From Eurosta solidaginis (taxonomy: Eukaryota; Arthropoda; Insecta; Diptera; Tephritidae), in NCBI RefSeq assembly GCF_040869045.1, contig NC_090322.1, positions 273,446,662-273,510,661 of the forward strand: a DNA stretch of 64,000 bases, read 5' to 3'. Position 1 is the stretch's first letter, and the number at the start of each line of letters is the position of its first letter. The notes below the pieces were generated by a model that did not search any database, had not been told where the DNA came from, and saw only the letters and a list, made by a program, of their open reading frames with translations. Position numbers and translations under genes: made by a program. Positions 22,986-33,735 of the stretch are shown piece after piece.

Positions 22986-24365
22986 AAAAAATAAATTGTT
23001 GCCTAAGTAAATGGTAAAGCCTTAATAGAGTTAAGGCTCCATTACTGATACTTAGCATAGACTTGACTTGACTTGGCGTAAACTTGGCAACTTAGCCACG
23101 ATTATACTCCACTTAGCGCATACAATCTGGCATCATAATCAGGTTTGAAATTTACTTTGAAATAAATGTCAATTTGTATGACAAAATGTTAAAATGACAT
23201 GGAAACAAACAAATGGCATCTCAAAATGTAAACGTCACTTAGAACTTACATAGAAAATCAAAATTCAACAGACTTCTAAGTCAAGTTAAGTGTTGCCAAG
23301 TTTTGAGTAATCAGTAACATGCACTGTTCATTTAACAGAACTGTAAGTGACAGTTCTCAAGTCAATTCAAGCCTATGCTAAGTATCAGTAATGGAGCCTT
23401 TACTCCTACCCCAGAAAATGTTCAACATTTATAGTGCATACAAAGAACATTTCAAATCACCATATTCACTCATATTAACAGAGTATATGTGGAACTTAAG
23501 AGCGAATTGAGAGTTCCACAGAGTTGCACTGCCACACCGCCATTTTATACAGGGTAAAAGTGTGACGCTTTTGCGTCGCGAGCAGGCAACAATTTTCACA
23601 AAAGAATGAAATATAACAACCCTTGGGCGGCGTACAAAAAGCGTAACACTTTAGCCAGAAAAGAAAACGCTATTAGTAATGAGGCAAAACATTGTGTCTA
23701 AATGTGTACTTAGTCAAGTACAGAAAAATACTATGAGTGACTAGCACATAAAATAGAAAATACATACGAGTGCCCCGTAACACATAGGCCTCATACATAT
23801 ATGACATTGTTGAGTATAAACTGAAATCATAGTCGCTTTAGCTCAGTAGCACGTTCATTTCGTGTTTAACATGCCAACCGAATATAAACGCACGCCAAGT
23901 CATTTTCTGTCAAAAATGTCTCATGCACATACAACTTGTATGAGAGCAACCCAAATTGAATTTGCTGCGTGAAAACCTAACTCGATTTCCAATTTTTGTT
24001 CTGCGTGACATTTATAGCGTTTTCTTTTCTGGCTAAAGTGCTACGCTTTTCGTACGTCGCGCAAGGATTGTTCTTCTATTCTAAAAAACAGGCAACGCCT
24101 TTACGAGGTATTTCGTTCTTTTGTGAAAATTCTTGCCTGCTCGCAACGCAAAAGCGTTACACTTTTACCCTGTATAAAATGGCGGTGTGGCAGTGCAACT
24201 CTGTGGAACTCTCAATTCGCTCTTAAGTTCCACATATAATCTGTGAATATGAGTGAATATGGTGAGTTGAAATGTTCTTTGTGTGCACTATAAATGTTTT
24301 CCATTTTCTGGGGTAGGAGCAACTCTATTAAGGCTTTACCATTTACTTAGGCAACAATTTATTTC
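22986..24365. mobile_element. Foldback-like element with ~350-bp inverted arms
   Basis: The left arm is 22986-23033 plus 23403-23690. The right arm is 24010-24365 and is its reverse complement with moderate divergence. The ends read AATAAATTGTTGCCTAAG and its complement. Shared landmarks are GCGAGCAGGCAA, CAGGGTAAAAGTGT, TGGCGGTGTGGCAGTGC and CACTTTAGCCAGAAAAG. The loop (23690-24010) has no coding capacity. A MITE is nested in the left arm. Sequence from the inner arm (AGAAAAGAAAACGCTATTAG) recurs directly outside the right end at 24366. Confidence 0.75.
23034..23399. mobile_element. PIF/Harbinger-like MITE, TSD TTA
   Basis: It is 366 bp with near-perfect TIRs starting AGGCTCCATTACTGATACTT at both ends, flanked by TTA at 23031-23033 and 23400-23402. 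The right arm of the surrounding foldback gives the empty site (GAGTTGCTCC), confirming insertion with a 3-bp duplication. The TTA target and short noncoding body suggest the PIF/Harbinger superfamily. Confidence 0.85.
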
Positions 24366-24385
24366 AGAAAAGAAAACGCTATTAG

Positions 24386-25100
24386 ATTTGACGTTTGCAC
24401 ACATGCTTTACATTGTCGCAACGCATGCTTATTTGGGTTGGGGCAAAATACGCCGGTTATTTGCGTGCGCTAAAAAACGCAGTTCTGTTTTATTAGGTTG
24501 TCATGCAATACACTGTATACTTTGTTTATCATCGGTTTTACTTTGGCGCTGTATTCAGTTTAGTTTCGTGTACATCGTTGTGTTGCTAGCGTCAGAAGAC
24601 TGATATGACTTTATTCATTTTATTGTACTGTTAGTCTTACTTATTCCAATCAGTGTTTTCGTATAACACAGTTGACTTTCTTGCTCAATAAGACAATTGA
24701 GTACTGAACTGATTCGTGGCTTATGAGCGGTTATTCATTTTACGAAGCATGACTATGTAAATGTGTTTTAGTGGATATATGTAAGTGCTTGCTATTCTTT
24801 GTTTGTCTACGCACTAATACTCTATTTTTGGTTAGTCCACTAATAACCTTAAAAGATGAATAATTGCAGCTCACTGATACCTACATACATACATACATAT
24901 ATGTATACTGTATATCTAGCCTTGAAATTATAGAATTTCGGCATGGCTTATGCGGTAAAAGAAAATTCATTTAAGTCCTATTGAAAAATAAAGATATGCG
25001 GTTTTGAACTTCAAGCAAGGAAATGCTTAATTAAAGAATGTGCATATATGTAGTTGTTATTGTTCATTTATATAAGTTTAAATCGTAATTAAACAACAAT
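24386..25100. other. Intergenic, nothing recognised
   Basis: AT-rich sequence with a short CATA microsatellite at about 24885-24905. No supported gene. Confidence 0.4.
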
Positions 25101-25103
25101 GGC

Positions 25104-25240
25104 GGCCGGCGTGATATAGTGGGTAGTGCTCGGCTTAAAAACCGCAAATGCCGCGTTCAAAACTCACAGAGGACCATTTAACAGGAAGAAGATTTGGGAA
25201 GCATTTTCCAGCAGCTGTCGCACTTCAGCAGTCACCAAAC
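25104..25240 (+). repeat. Possible tRNA-derived SINE fragment
   Basis: GGCCGGCGTGATATAGTGGG resembles an A box and GCGTTCAAAACTCAC a B box, about 40 bp apart. It is followed by non-tRNA sequence. The copy is old and the borders uncertain. Confidence 0.4.
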
Positions 25241-25757
25241 CATCAGAATGTGTTTCTGCCAGGATAAGCTTCTGCGAAATTCATTTTTCTTGATTGAAAT
25301 CGAAGGTGAAACTCGACCTTGAACTAGACAGTACATAGTACAACTGTATATTTGGTTAGATATACACAATTGTGAATATACGACTGCATTTATGTACATA
25401 TATGTATATACGTAGGTAATTAAAGTTGTGTGTTTCTTACAATGGACGGAGCGGATGCAACCACGAATTGCCGCTGTTTACAAAATTAGTATGACAGACA
25501 GCGCCACAGACAATATGGTGCAAGTTTACCCTGTAGAACAATTTTAACAATTATGTATATAAGGGAAATGACATAAAGGCATGGTGATGTGAATAATAGG
25601 GGGGCATTTTTTTTAAGTAGAATGCTTATAGGTGCCAATCGACTTGAATAAAATTTGGTGCAAGGTGTATAGTGTACTACATTTTAATGGCTTATGCAGA
25701 TACAATCCATCACCCTCGCGACGCACACCATTTTCCACTAATAGCAGGTACGTGGCG
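25241..25757. other. Intergenic, nothing recognised
   Basis: No gene or repeat family was identified. Confidence 0.4.
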
Positions 25758-25760
25758 TTA

Positions 25761-25965
25761 AGGGCAAATTAATGGTGACTTATTATCATAAAGCCATAAC
25801 CACATAAAACAGCTGATCACATCTCCCTTATGGAAATCAATGTAATCGAGCTAGCGTTATGGTATGGCACCATTAATCGATTACATTGATTTGCATAAGG
25901 TAGGTTCGATCAGCTGTTTTATCTGGTTATGGCTTTATAGTTATAAGTCACCATTAATTCGCCCT
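25761..25965. mobile_element. 205-bp MITE, TSD TTA
   Basis: The termini AGGGCAAATTAATGGTGACT and its near-complement close a long hairpin with arms of about 90 bp. It is flanked by TTA at 25758-25760 and 25966-25968. It is noncoding and PIF/Harbinger-like by target, a different family from the MITE at 23034. Confidence 0.82.
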
Positions 25966-25968
25966 TTA

Positions 25969-27140
25969 AGTATGACATTACAATTGTGACCGAGAATAAA
26001 ATTGTAGAATTCATTAACACGCACTATAAATAGCGAAAAATAAAGTGCAATATATGTCACGTGGTTGCAGTATGTCAAAAGTAGAAAATTGGCAAAGTAT
26101 AACGGATACGACGACTGATACGTAGCCTATGTGGCGTTTACCAATCAAATAAGTGAATTTCTTCCTTGTCGGCCAAGTAAGTGACGTATTGTATCTGTTT
26201 AAGACATAAGACTTTTTACCTCGGTGTTGTCAGTTGGGATATTTAGAACGTTTTGAAAGTTTTTCAAAATTAAACGAAATATGCCAATAATTATATTTAT
26301 TTATTTATTATCCCTCAACTACCCCGAAAACGAGCAAACCCAACCCTTCAAAAAACGCGAGTACTCCATAAATAGTGTAAGGAATAATCCTTAAGGACTA
26401 TAGGAGTGTTCCAAAACTAATCTGTATTCATACAAAAAATGTGCTCCAATTAACATTGCGATGTCATAGGAGAGGAGTAGGTGATCTCACTCTCGCTTTG
26501 TTTGTGAGTATTCCATAGAGGACATACGTGAGGGTACTTTCCAAATTACTTTCACTATAGTACTCCATAGAGCACCCACAGAGGATCATATGCCAAAGTA
26601 CTAAAGTGGAATTGTGTCGGAAAGAATTATCGAAGTGAATTTAATTTAAAATGAAAGTAAATGGAGAGGGGCAATACAACTTTTATATTTTATACTACGA
26701 ATATTCTTATGTTATTTATCATTTGCGTGAATAAAGAAGCTAATATTTCTCTATACTATAGTATGTATACATAAAACCAGTGCGCGGTTGCATTTTATCA
26801 GAGTTGCCATAGTCAAATTTTATTACCAGTTATTTGTATGCAATATTTTGCTTTTAGCAACTCTGTGCGATCGTCATCGTGTCGTGATCACGGTCGTTAA
26901 AAAACGAGCAATGATCGGCTGATGGTGGTCCGCAAACGCATTGCAAAGGAGTATTGTTAGAGTACTCCAACATGAAGAAAATGGAACACGTAATCCAACA
27001 ATTTTTGCAGGGAATCAGACGAAAGTTTTTCTGAAGAGTACACCTTAGCAATCTTGTTTGGTTACCTTTTATTTGAAATTTTTAAAAGATACACTGAGGG
27101 AAATCCATGACTACATCATCCACAACGATAAAAGCTCAAT
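25969..27140. other. Intergenic, no gene recognised
   Basis: AT-rich sequence with several TACTCCATAGAG-type phrases around 26360-26590. No ORF with recognisable homology. Confidence 0.45.
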
Positions 27141-27144
27141 TAAA

Positions 27145-27480
27145 AAATAACTAAATGCAAGGCCCGATTACCTCCGAAGAGATTTTAGGCTGAGCTTCTC
27201 TTCCGATTTGCGTCATGCTCCTTTTTTAATCTATCCTACAAATTGGCGGGGCGGGACCTAGATGTTTTCCGCCTACTCCAAACGGCATTTGTAAGGCAGA
27301 TGAATTTTGACTGAGAAGCTCTTCATGGCAGGCACTGTTTGCCATGTCAGTGCCGAGGGGTGACCACGCTTAGAAAAACCTTTCTCTAACTGAAAAATGT
27401 TTGATGTTGCTTCTGTCCGCAACTTGAACCCATGATCTTTGATATGATAGGCGGAGCACGCTACATTTTTAGACATTATA
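27145..27480 (-). mobile_element. tRNA-derived SINE, old copy
   Basis: On the minus strand it runs from a degraded tRNA-like head (GTAGCGTGCTCCGCCTATCA) through a CATCAAACATTTT body and the GTAGGATAGATTAAAAAAGG tail to an A-rich end. It is the same family as 40875-41194 and 51580-51925, but more diverged. Confidence 0.72.
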
Positions 27481-28279
27481 TAAAAGATATGAAAAATTTC
27501 ATCTAAGGTTGACTACAATTTGGCGAAGCATGATCTTTTCATTTGTCGTTATTACTAGCTTACTCAAGGTGTTCACGCCGTTCTGCCTATAAGGAAGGCG
27601 GCAGGATTTCGGTGACCAACAACTGGGCTATTGAATGTTTTACAGCCAGAGGGTATATATGGCTGCATTTCAACGCCTTCTTTCCGATACCTTGTGTTGG
27701 TAACAAGAAGTGGAGAGGGAGAAAGAATCGTAAGCGATAGCAGACATAAGCTCTGCACACGAAGTGTCGGACTTTGTGAGCGAAATTTGCAGAAAATCAA
27801 TTGGGTCCGTTATGGAACGGCAGGTGAGTCCTATAAGAGAAGACGAGTGGAGAAGGATACGGACCAGAGGAATTAAAATAGCTCTTCACAGTACCGTGCA
27901 GCATTAAAAATTATCAAGCACTTACGAGCAGTGGTCGATGCAACAAACCTGGAGAGTGAGCGATTGGCATGGGCCGGAGAGTAAAAGTATACCGAACACA
28001 GTTCAACGGTTTTGAACAGCAACCAGTATGCGGGGGAAGAAGCTTCACACGGCAGAATGATACAAGCACGTATAACTATCGAAACGGCCTTAAAATTATC
28101 CTTTTCTGGGACTTCTGATGCTTCCAACGTTGTTCACACGGTGGGCTGTTTGAAATAACTCGATGTTATCTCGGTCTTGGGCGGTTTTACGCAGATGAGA
28201 AGTAAAATTAGCGCTAAAGATGTAGCCAAAGTGGCACGATTAAATTGATCTCACTTTTACTTATAGTTTAAACGGGTTG
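27481..28279. other. Intergenic, no gene recognised
   Basis: Short ORFs overlap on both strands without family signatures. I see no support for a gene. Confidence 0.4.
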
Positions 28280-28671
28280 GTGTCGAAATTCTGTATGTAC
28301 AAAATTCTAAAAACAAAATTCTGCTTTTTTAAAATTCTGCTTTCTAAATTTTTGCTTTCAAAATTCTGTATTACAAAATTCTGTATTAAAATATAATGTT
28401 AACAATGTTAAAGAGGTCATGTAATTATTTTGAAAAAGTGCACCATGCACAAATGCGTAAATTCTGCGTAAAACACCTTTCTGCATAGGCGGCATTCGGC
28501 CGCGCTTATAAAAAATAACGCTTAGCCGATCCAACACCGGCTACGCCATGCAATGATTCCGGAAGTTTGACTTCCAGAATTAAACATGCAGAAAGCAGAA
28601 TTTTAAAAAACAGAATTTTAAAAAAGCATAATTTTGTTCAAGCAGAATTTTGTAAAGCAGAATAATGACAC
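28280..28671. repeat. Inverted repeat rich in AAATTCTG
   Basis: It starts GTGTCGAAATTCTG and ends CAGAATAATGACAC. Each arm carries several copies of the octamer AAATTCTG or its complement, and the arms face inward around a GC-richer centre (GGCATTCGGCCGCGC). It is probably a nonautonomous DNA element; no clear target duplication was found. Confidence 0.6.
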
Positions 28672-29194
28672 GCTCTCAGTTTAAACTCGCACAGAAATAT
28701 CTAATAAAATAAAATTTTTAAATAAAAACGTTAATGGTATACACGCACAGGTAAAACAATACGCATACAAGTATTTTCTCTTAGACATCATCTTAGTTTT
28801 ACAAGCAGTTGCGTGCTTGATACAAATGCAGTCTTCCGGCAGCCTACGTAAGTTTTATCACCCAGGCACATGAAAGTTAAGAGATATAGATAGGTTAATA
28901 GATATAGGAACAACTTTGTAATGATGATTTAAAGTTCGTATTTAATTATTTAAAAAAAAATCCATCGTGCCAAGGCCTTCTACGGCCGATCGAATCCTTC
29001 AAAAAAGTTTTGCATCGGCTTCGAGAATGCTGAGGATATAGTGATGGAATTTGTTATCCATCTTTCCTTTTCAAAACAGAAGTGCTCTGTTCAAGAATCA
29101 CAAAATCGGTTGATTATAAATTGAAAAAAAAAAAAAATGTCTCAACATCAAATTTCTCAGCACAGGTTAAGATTATGTATATCAAACAAAAAAC

Positions 29195-29340
29195 GCAGGA
29201 AAAGCTTGGAAGTGAGAGTTGGAGTTAGAGTGAGAGCGGACGTGGGAGTGAAATTGAGAACGGGGGGTGGAAGTGGGAGTGGAGTTATAGAGGGAATGGG
29301 AGTCGTAGTTGGAGTGAGGGCAGGAGTGGGAGAGAGATAA
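29195..29340 (+). repeat. Purine-rich GGAGTG-type simple repeat
   Basis: Degenerate hexamer tract (GTGGGAGTGGAGTT and variants). Long overlapping ORFs on both strands are by-products of the composition. Confidence 0.7.
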
Positions 29341-29344
29341 ATGG

Positions 29345-31292
29345 AATAATGGATGGACAAGAACAAGAAGAAAAGCGAGGATAAGTAGACAAGAATAGTA
29401 TAGAGAGATGAGAGGAGAAGCGAGGCCCACTTGTAGGCAAACAAGTTTTCGGACAGGACAAAGTCTGCCGGGTACATTAGTTTTTAATAATTTAGGAGTG
29501 CGTGCAAGAAGACCACTTCTTTGAAAGGTTCGTTTTGAGATTTTGGTTTTTTAAACATTTGAGGTTCTATAGCATTATTGTTGTTGCAGTATTTGAAACG
29601 TTGAAACATTTTGCACAATTTTCGTCAAAAATGGCGAAATAAATTGGAGATAGATGTTACCTTTTTGCATATAATATAGAAGAAACGGTGGTACGTCAAT
29701 AAAATTTTTATGTTTCCAATTTTCTGCAGTAAAGGGTAAATATAAAATTTCAGCGAAGACGTTTATACATATGTTTCGGAAGACGCTTTTATAGGGGGAC
29801 ACACTTTTTTTCGAAAAACAAAGCAAAAAGGGCCAAAACGAATTCAGTATAGATTCCCCTTGCATAGGGCTTTAAACTGTTCGATATTACGAAGTCAGTT
29901 TCTGAGATATAAAAATTATATTTGGTGTGAGCATGAAACTGGGGCTAATCTGCCTAATGAGCAGTTTTACGCAAAATGGAAACATTGTAGCGCTCATATC
30001 ATTATAGATTTTTTTTGTTTGTTTGTTTGGCTGCAGTTTGCATTTCGCTGGTTTCGTTTTGGTTTTGATTTTTTTTTGGTTATCGGCATACAATTTAAAT
30101 CTTTTTGTACGACTTCGCTGCGCAAGGATGAAGCAAACCCACTCCCATTTTCCCTGAGCTAAGCTGAAGCAGAGCTAGGTGTGCCACCCCGCTTCAATCC
30201 GAACGCACCTTCGTAGGTTTCCCTAGTTTAAGCAGCAGTGTGAGGAGAAGTTCGTTACAACATCGACCCTGACTTCTAAATTAAAGACCGTAATTAAGCG
30301 CAAAATAATTTGTTTAAACATTTTTAATGTTTAGTTTAGGTAAAAATTTGGGCTTTCAAGTATTTTTCTTTTTTTCATTCGATAACCCTAACCTAAATCG
30401 TTGCTGAGAAATTCAAGTTTGAAACAACTTTTTAAATTTTCCCATAGTTCGGCGTTTCATCCTCCAGCTCACTACCGCTACAGATTTTTATTAGAATTCT
30501 GCATACCTACCTGTCAAAGAGTTGCTGACAGGGAGAACGGCTGTCGCGAATGACCAGAGAATGAAAGAAAGGTTTGTTTTTTGCTCGCGGTTAATAAATT
30601 AAAGTGACATATTTCAAACGAATTTTTCTTTTACATGAGGTATGAAGACACAAAAGAAATCAAAACAAACTACCTTGCATTTTTCTTTTGAATCTTATCT
30701 GCTTTAAAAAAAAATAAAAGTTTTTGTCGACTAGAAATGGACAAATGGGAATATCTTAAATACAAGCTTTTGGTTTATTTTGTGCTATTTGTTAGATATT
30801 TCTGTCAATAAAACTAATATTAAAAGCACAACAACATAATCCATTGAATGACCTAAAAATGTATCGAAGATTAAACAGATGGAAGGTTTTGTACCAGTAT
30901 ATGTCTTCGCTTATGAAAAAGGGTCTTTTGCGCCTAATCACGGAGCTTGACTGCGTATTCGAAATTTCCAGGTATACAGGTTTTGTTTACTCGACTAGAC
31001 CTAAAACTTGAGTTTTGTCTGGCAAAGAATATATTTTCAATGTCATATAGCGTTATTCATTGCGAAAAAATTGTCGCATCCGTAACCGTACTTAAGCTTA
31101 TATACAGCGTTTTAAAAAGATATTTCAGACTTCGTAAATCTAGGGGCATAGGGTCTTCTTTCACCTTCAGTATCTCAAGAAATGTAAAATTTCACCTAGC
31201 TTCGCTAAGTTTTGCATAATTTCTCAAGCATTAAAAAATTACTTCTATTTCTTGTCGCTTCCGAACCGCATTATATATAGTCATATACATAT
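29345..31292. other. Intergenic, no gene recognised
   Basis: About 1.9 kb of AT-rich DNA. The short ORFs are low-complexity (Phe-rich on one strand) and show no domain. Confidence 0.45.
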
Positions 31293-31847
31293 TGTAACAA
31301 ATATTAGTGACACTAAGTGATACTCACATCACTATTCTGATGCTAAATAAATAAAGCCACAACAACAAAAAAGCAAGCAGTCACTTGTATCTACATAAAC
31401 GAATCAATCAGTATGTCTACACATATGTACGTACACGCAGCCGAGAGAAACGCACAAACCCATGCATATATCTTATCTGAGATGCTCACAAAAGTAGGCA
31501 ATCATTTGTTCAAGTATCACTCACATATACACGCGCATATGAGAAGCAATAACGTGCATCTGTAGTTATAGCTGGTAATTTTATAGCTGGTAACTAAGTT
31601 AAATTCTTGAAACGCCTAGAAGTATGCAAACGAGGAAATCACAGAGTATAAAAGGAGGTAAAGCTGAGAATCAGTAATCAGTTTGATTTAAGCACGTTAT
31701 CTGTTAAGAAGTAGAAGTGTTATTGTGAAGTACTTTAATAAAGGCCATTTTGCATTATTGAATAGTGGAGTTATTTATTCAACAGTTTAGTGATTCGAAC
31801 GGTAGTAGAAGGTTGCAAATAAGCGGAACTGCTCTAAATTCGTTACA
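31293..31847 (+). mobile_element. Solo LTR, Gypsy group, TSD ATAT
   Basis: It is 555 bp, beginning TGTAACAAATATTAGTGAC and ending AAATTCGTTACA, flanked by ATAT at 31289-31292 and 31848-31851. It contains a TATA box (GAGTATAAAAGG, near 31645) and a polyadenylation signal (AATAAAGGCC, near 31737). The copy at 55600-56147 is alignable along its length. The ATAT target recalls the 17.6/297 branch of Gypsy elements. No internal region remains, so it is a product of LTR-LTR recombination. Confidence 0.88.
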
Positions 31848-32097
31848 ATATATACATATGTAAATGTTATGAGGTACCCAAAAGTTTTATGGAATGAAGC
31901 ATTCTGGTAATGCTTTCTAAACATTGTAATATATATTATATATGTCATGAAAAAGTTTGCTTTCCTATTTAGGAAACTGCTTGAACGATATTTTTCAAAA
32001 TCTGTGGTTTCGATTTTTACTTGAAAATGATACAATTCAAATAAATATTTTTACTAAGTTTTAATATCGAAATAACTTACAAAAAGTGGAAAATGAT

Positions 32098-33245
32098 TTA
32101 AGAGTGTACACTTTTACTTTTTCTTTTATGTTCATAGGTACTATCGCTCAATAAAGCACAAATATAGTCTACCATCATGTTTTCATTATAATGGCCTTGA
32201 TAACGTTGTTCGAAGCTCATAATATCCTGATGAAAACGTTCTACTTGCTCTTCTGAATATGCTCTCATGTTGTTTTTGAATTTATCTAAATGAGTGTACA
32301 GAATTCTCCAGCCCATCGCCTTAAAATTGTTTAGCATATTTTCAACTAGCTTGTCGTAGTTTTCAGCTTTGTTATTTCCTAAAAAACCAGAAACGACTGC
32401 TTTGAAACAGTTCCAACCCCTTTTGAGTACGATTCAGCAATGTTGGAAACTTTTCACCGGCGAAAATCTGTCTGATTTGTGGACCAACAAAAACACCAGC
32501 TTCAATTTATTGATTTGTTTCCGTTGTGTAATAAAAGAGCTTTTAAGCCTTTTGTTGAGCTGTCAATGAATAAACGCCATTTGCTAGGAACACAAGGTAT
32601 GCCAATTTCTCCGAACATACCTTTTATGTCATTACAAAAACAAACAAAGTCCATCTTCTTTTGTGAAAAATGTTGAGAGCGCTCTTCGCTGATCCATGAT
32701 AAGTATTAACATCATCAAGCAAAGCTCTGCTTTACTTTTTGGTAAATTTAAATCTCTAATAAAATCATTTAAATCTTCTAGTGTCGGTAAAAACTCCTTG
32801 TCGGCATGGCTTTTATAAGAACTAAGAGATGAGCCACTTCTCTGCGATAATTTTTTCGGGGGCTCTGGTACTGGTCGTGTTAGATCGTGTGCGACTGGAG
32901 CAGAAGAACATTCAAGATCAGGTTATTCGGTAGGTTTTGCATTTTTACCTCTACGTCTTTTACTCGGATTCACAATGCAAAAGTAGCAGTCTTTAATGTG
33001 GTCTTTTGGTTCTTGGCGGATTCTTGGTACTGTGAATTTCATAGATCTTTTCTCACCTCGATACCAACCTAAAATATAGAAAGAGAAGTCAATATGTCTG
33101 CTTTATTTAATTTACTATTTAAATAAAATTTGCTTACCTTCCAAACATATTTTACAATAACTACAAGCAACATGTGAAACCCATGTCTTGTCTTGATTCA
33201 AACAGGACAGCCAAAATATGCTTTGTAGGCTTCACAGAGGTTTAG
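32098..33245 (-). pseudogene. Second transposase-like relic (same family as 13931)
   Basis: On the minus strand, in order: NLCEAYKAYFGCPV with a Cys pair, an apparent intron (about 33070-33140, GTAAGC..TTTTAG), GWYRGEKRSMKFTVP, EPKDHIKDCYFC, LEDLNDFIRDLNLPKSKAEL, FVCFCNDIKGMFGEIG, WRLFIDSSTKGLKALLLHNGN, then a deletion removing the middle of the core, VFVGPQIRQIF, and the tail ERFHQDIMSFEQRYQGHYNENMM (32098-32337). It shares domain order and the D and E motifs with the protein in the CACTG transposon but is a different lineage. It has stops, frameshifts and an internal deletion. No TIRs were found around it. Confidence 0.75.
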
Positions 33246-33682
33246 AGATGTAAATAAATTGCCCACATATACATATATATAATAAAAGGCATCAGCCTCA
33301 TATTTACACTTTCGCTACGACATTTTAGGTTATTCTAGATTTGTACAAAAACCTGATCGTTGTTTATCATTCTAGCGCCATGAGTATTGTTACTATAATT
33401 ATTACGAAAGCAAACTTTATACCGAAGAAGGTATTTTCTCTTCGTTTTTGTTTATAATAAAACTGAAAATCATGAAATAAACTTTAGGACAAAGAACAAA
33501 CATTTTTTGTAGAGTCGTGTAATTTACCCTCATATTTCTTGCGTGAAAAATAGTTGAGTAATTTTGATATCTCCTTTATCTCTCCGTTTTTCATGACTCA
33601 GGAAAAAGGTAGTTGAAAGCGTATGGGTTTTCTTGAGAGGGGGATACTACTTGAAAAACGAAAGTTTTAGAGCGTTTTTTAA
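33246..33682. other. Intergenic, nothing recognised
   Basis: No gene or clear repeat. Confidence 0.4.
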
Positions 33683-33735
33683 ATGGCCTTTTGAGGCGGA
33701 GCACGCTACCCCAACACCACGGCGGCCGTGGTTTT
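33683..33735 (-). repeat. SINE head fragment
   Basis: The minus-strand phrase GGCCGCCGTGGTGTTGGGGT, then AGCGTGCTCCGCCTC, matches the tRNA-like head of the SINE at 40875. Confidence 0.6.

Noticed and set aside
29157..29477. Pro/Thr-Ser-rich ORFs around 29.2-29.5 kb
   Set aside because: Open on both strands only because of the GGAGTG simple repeat.
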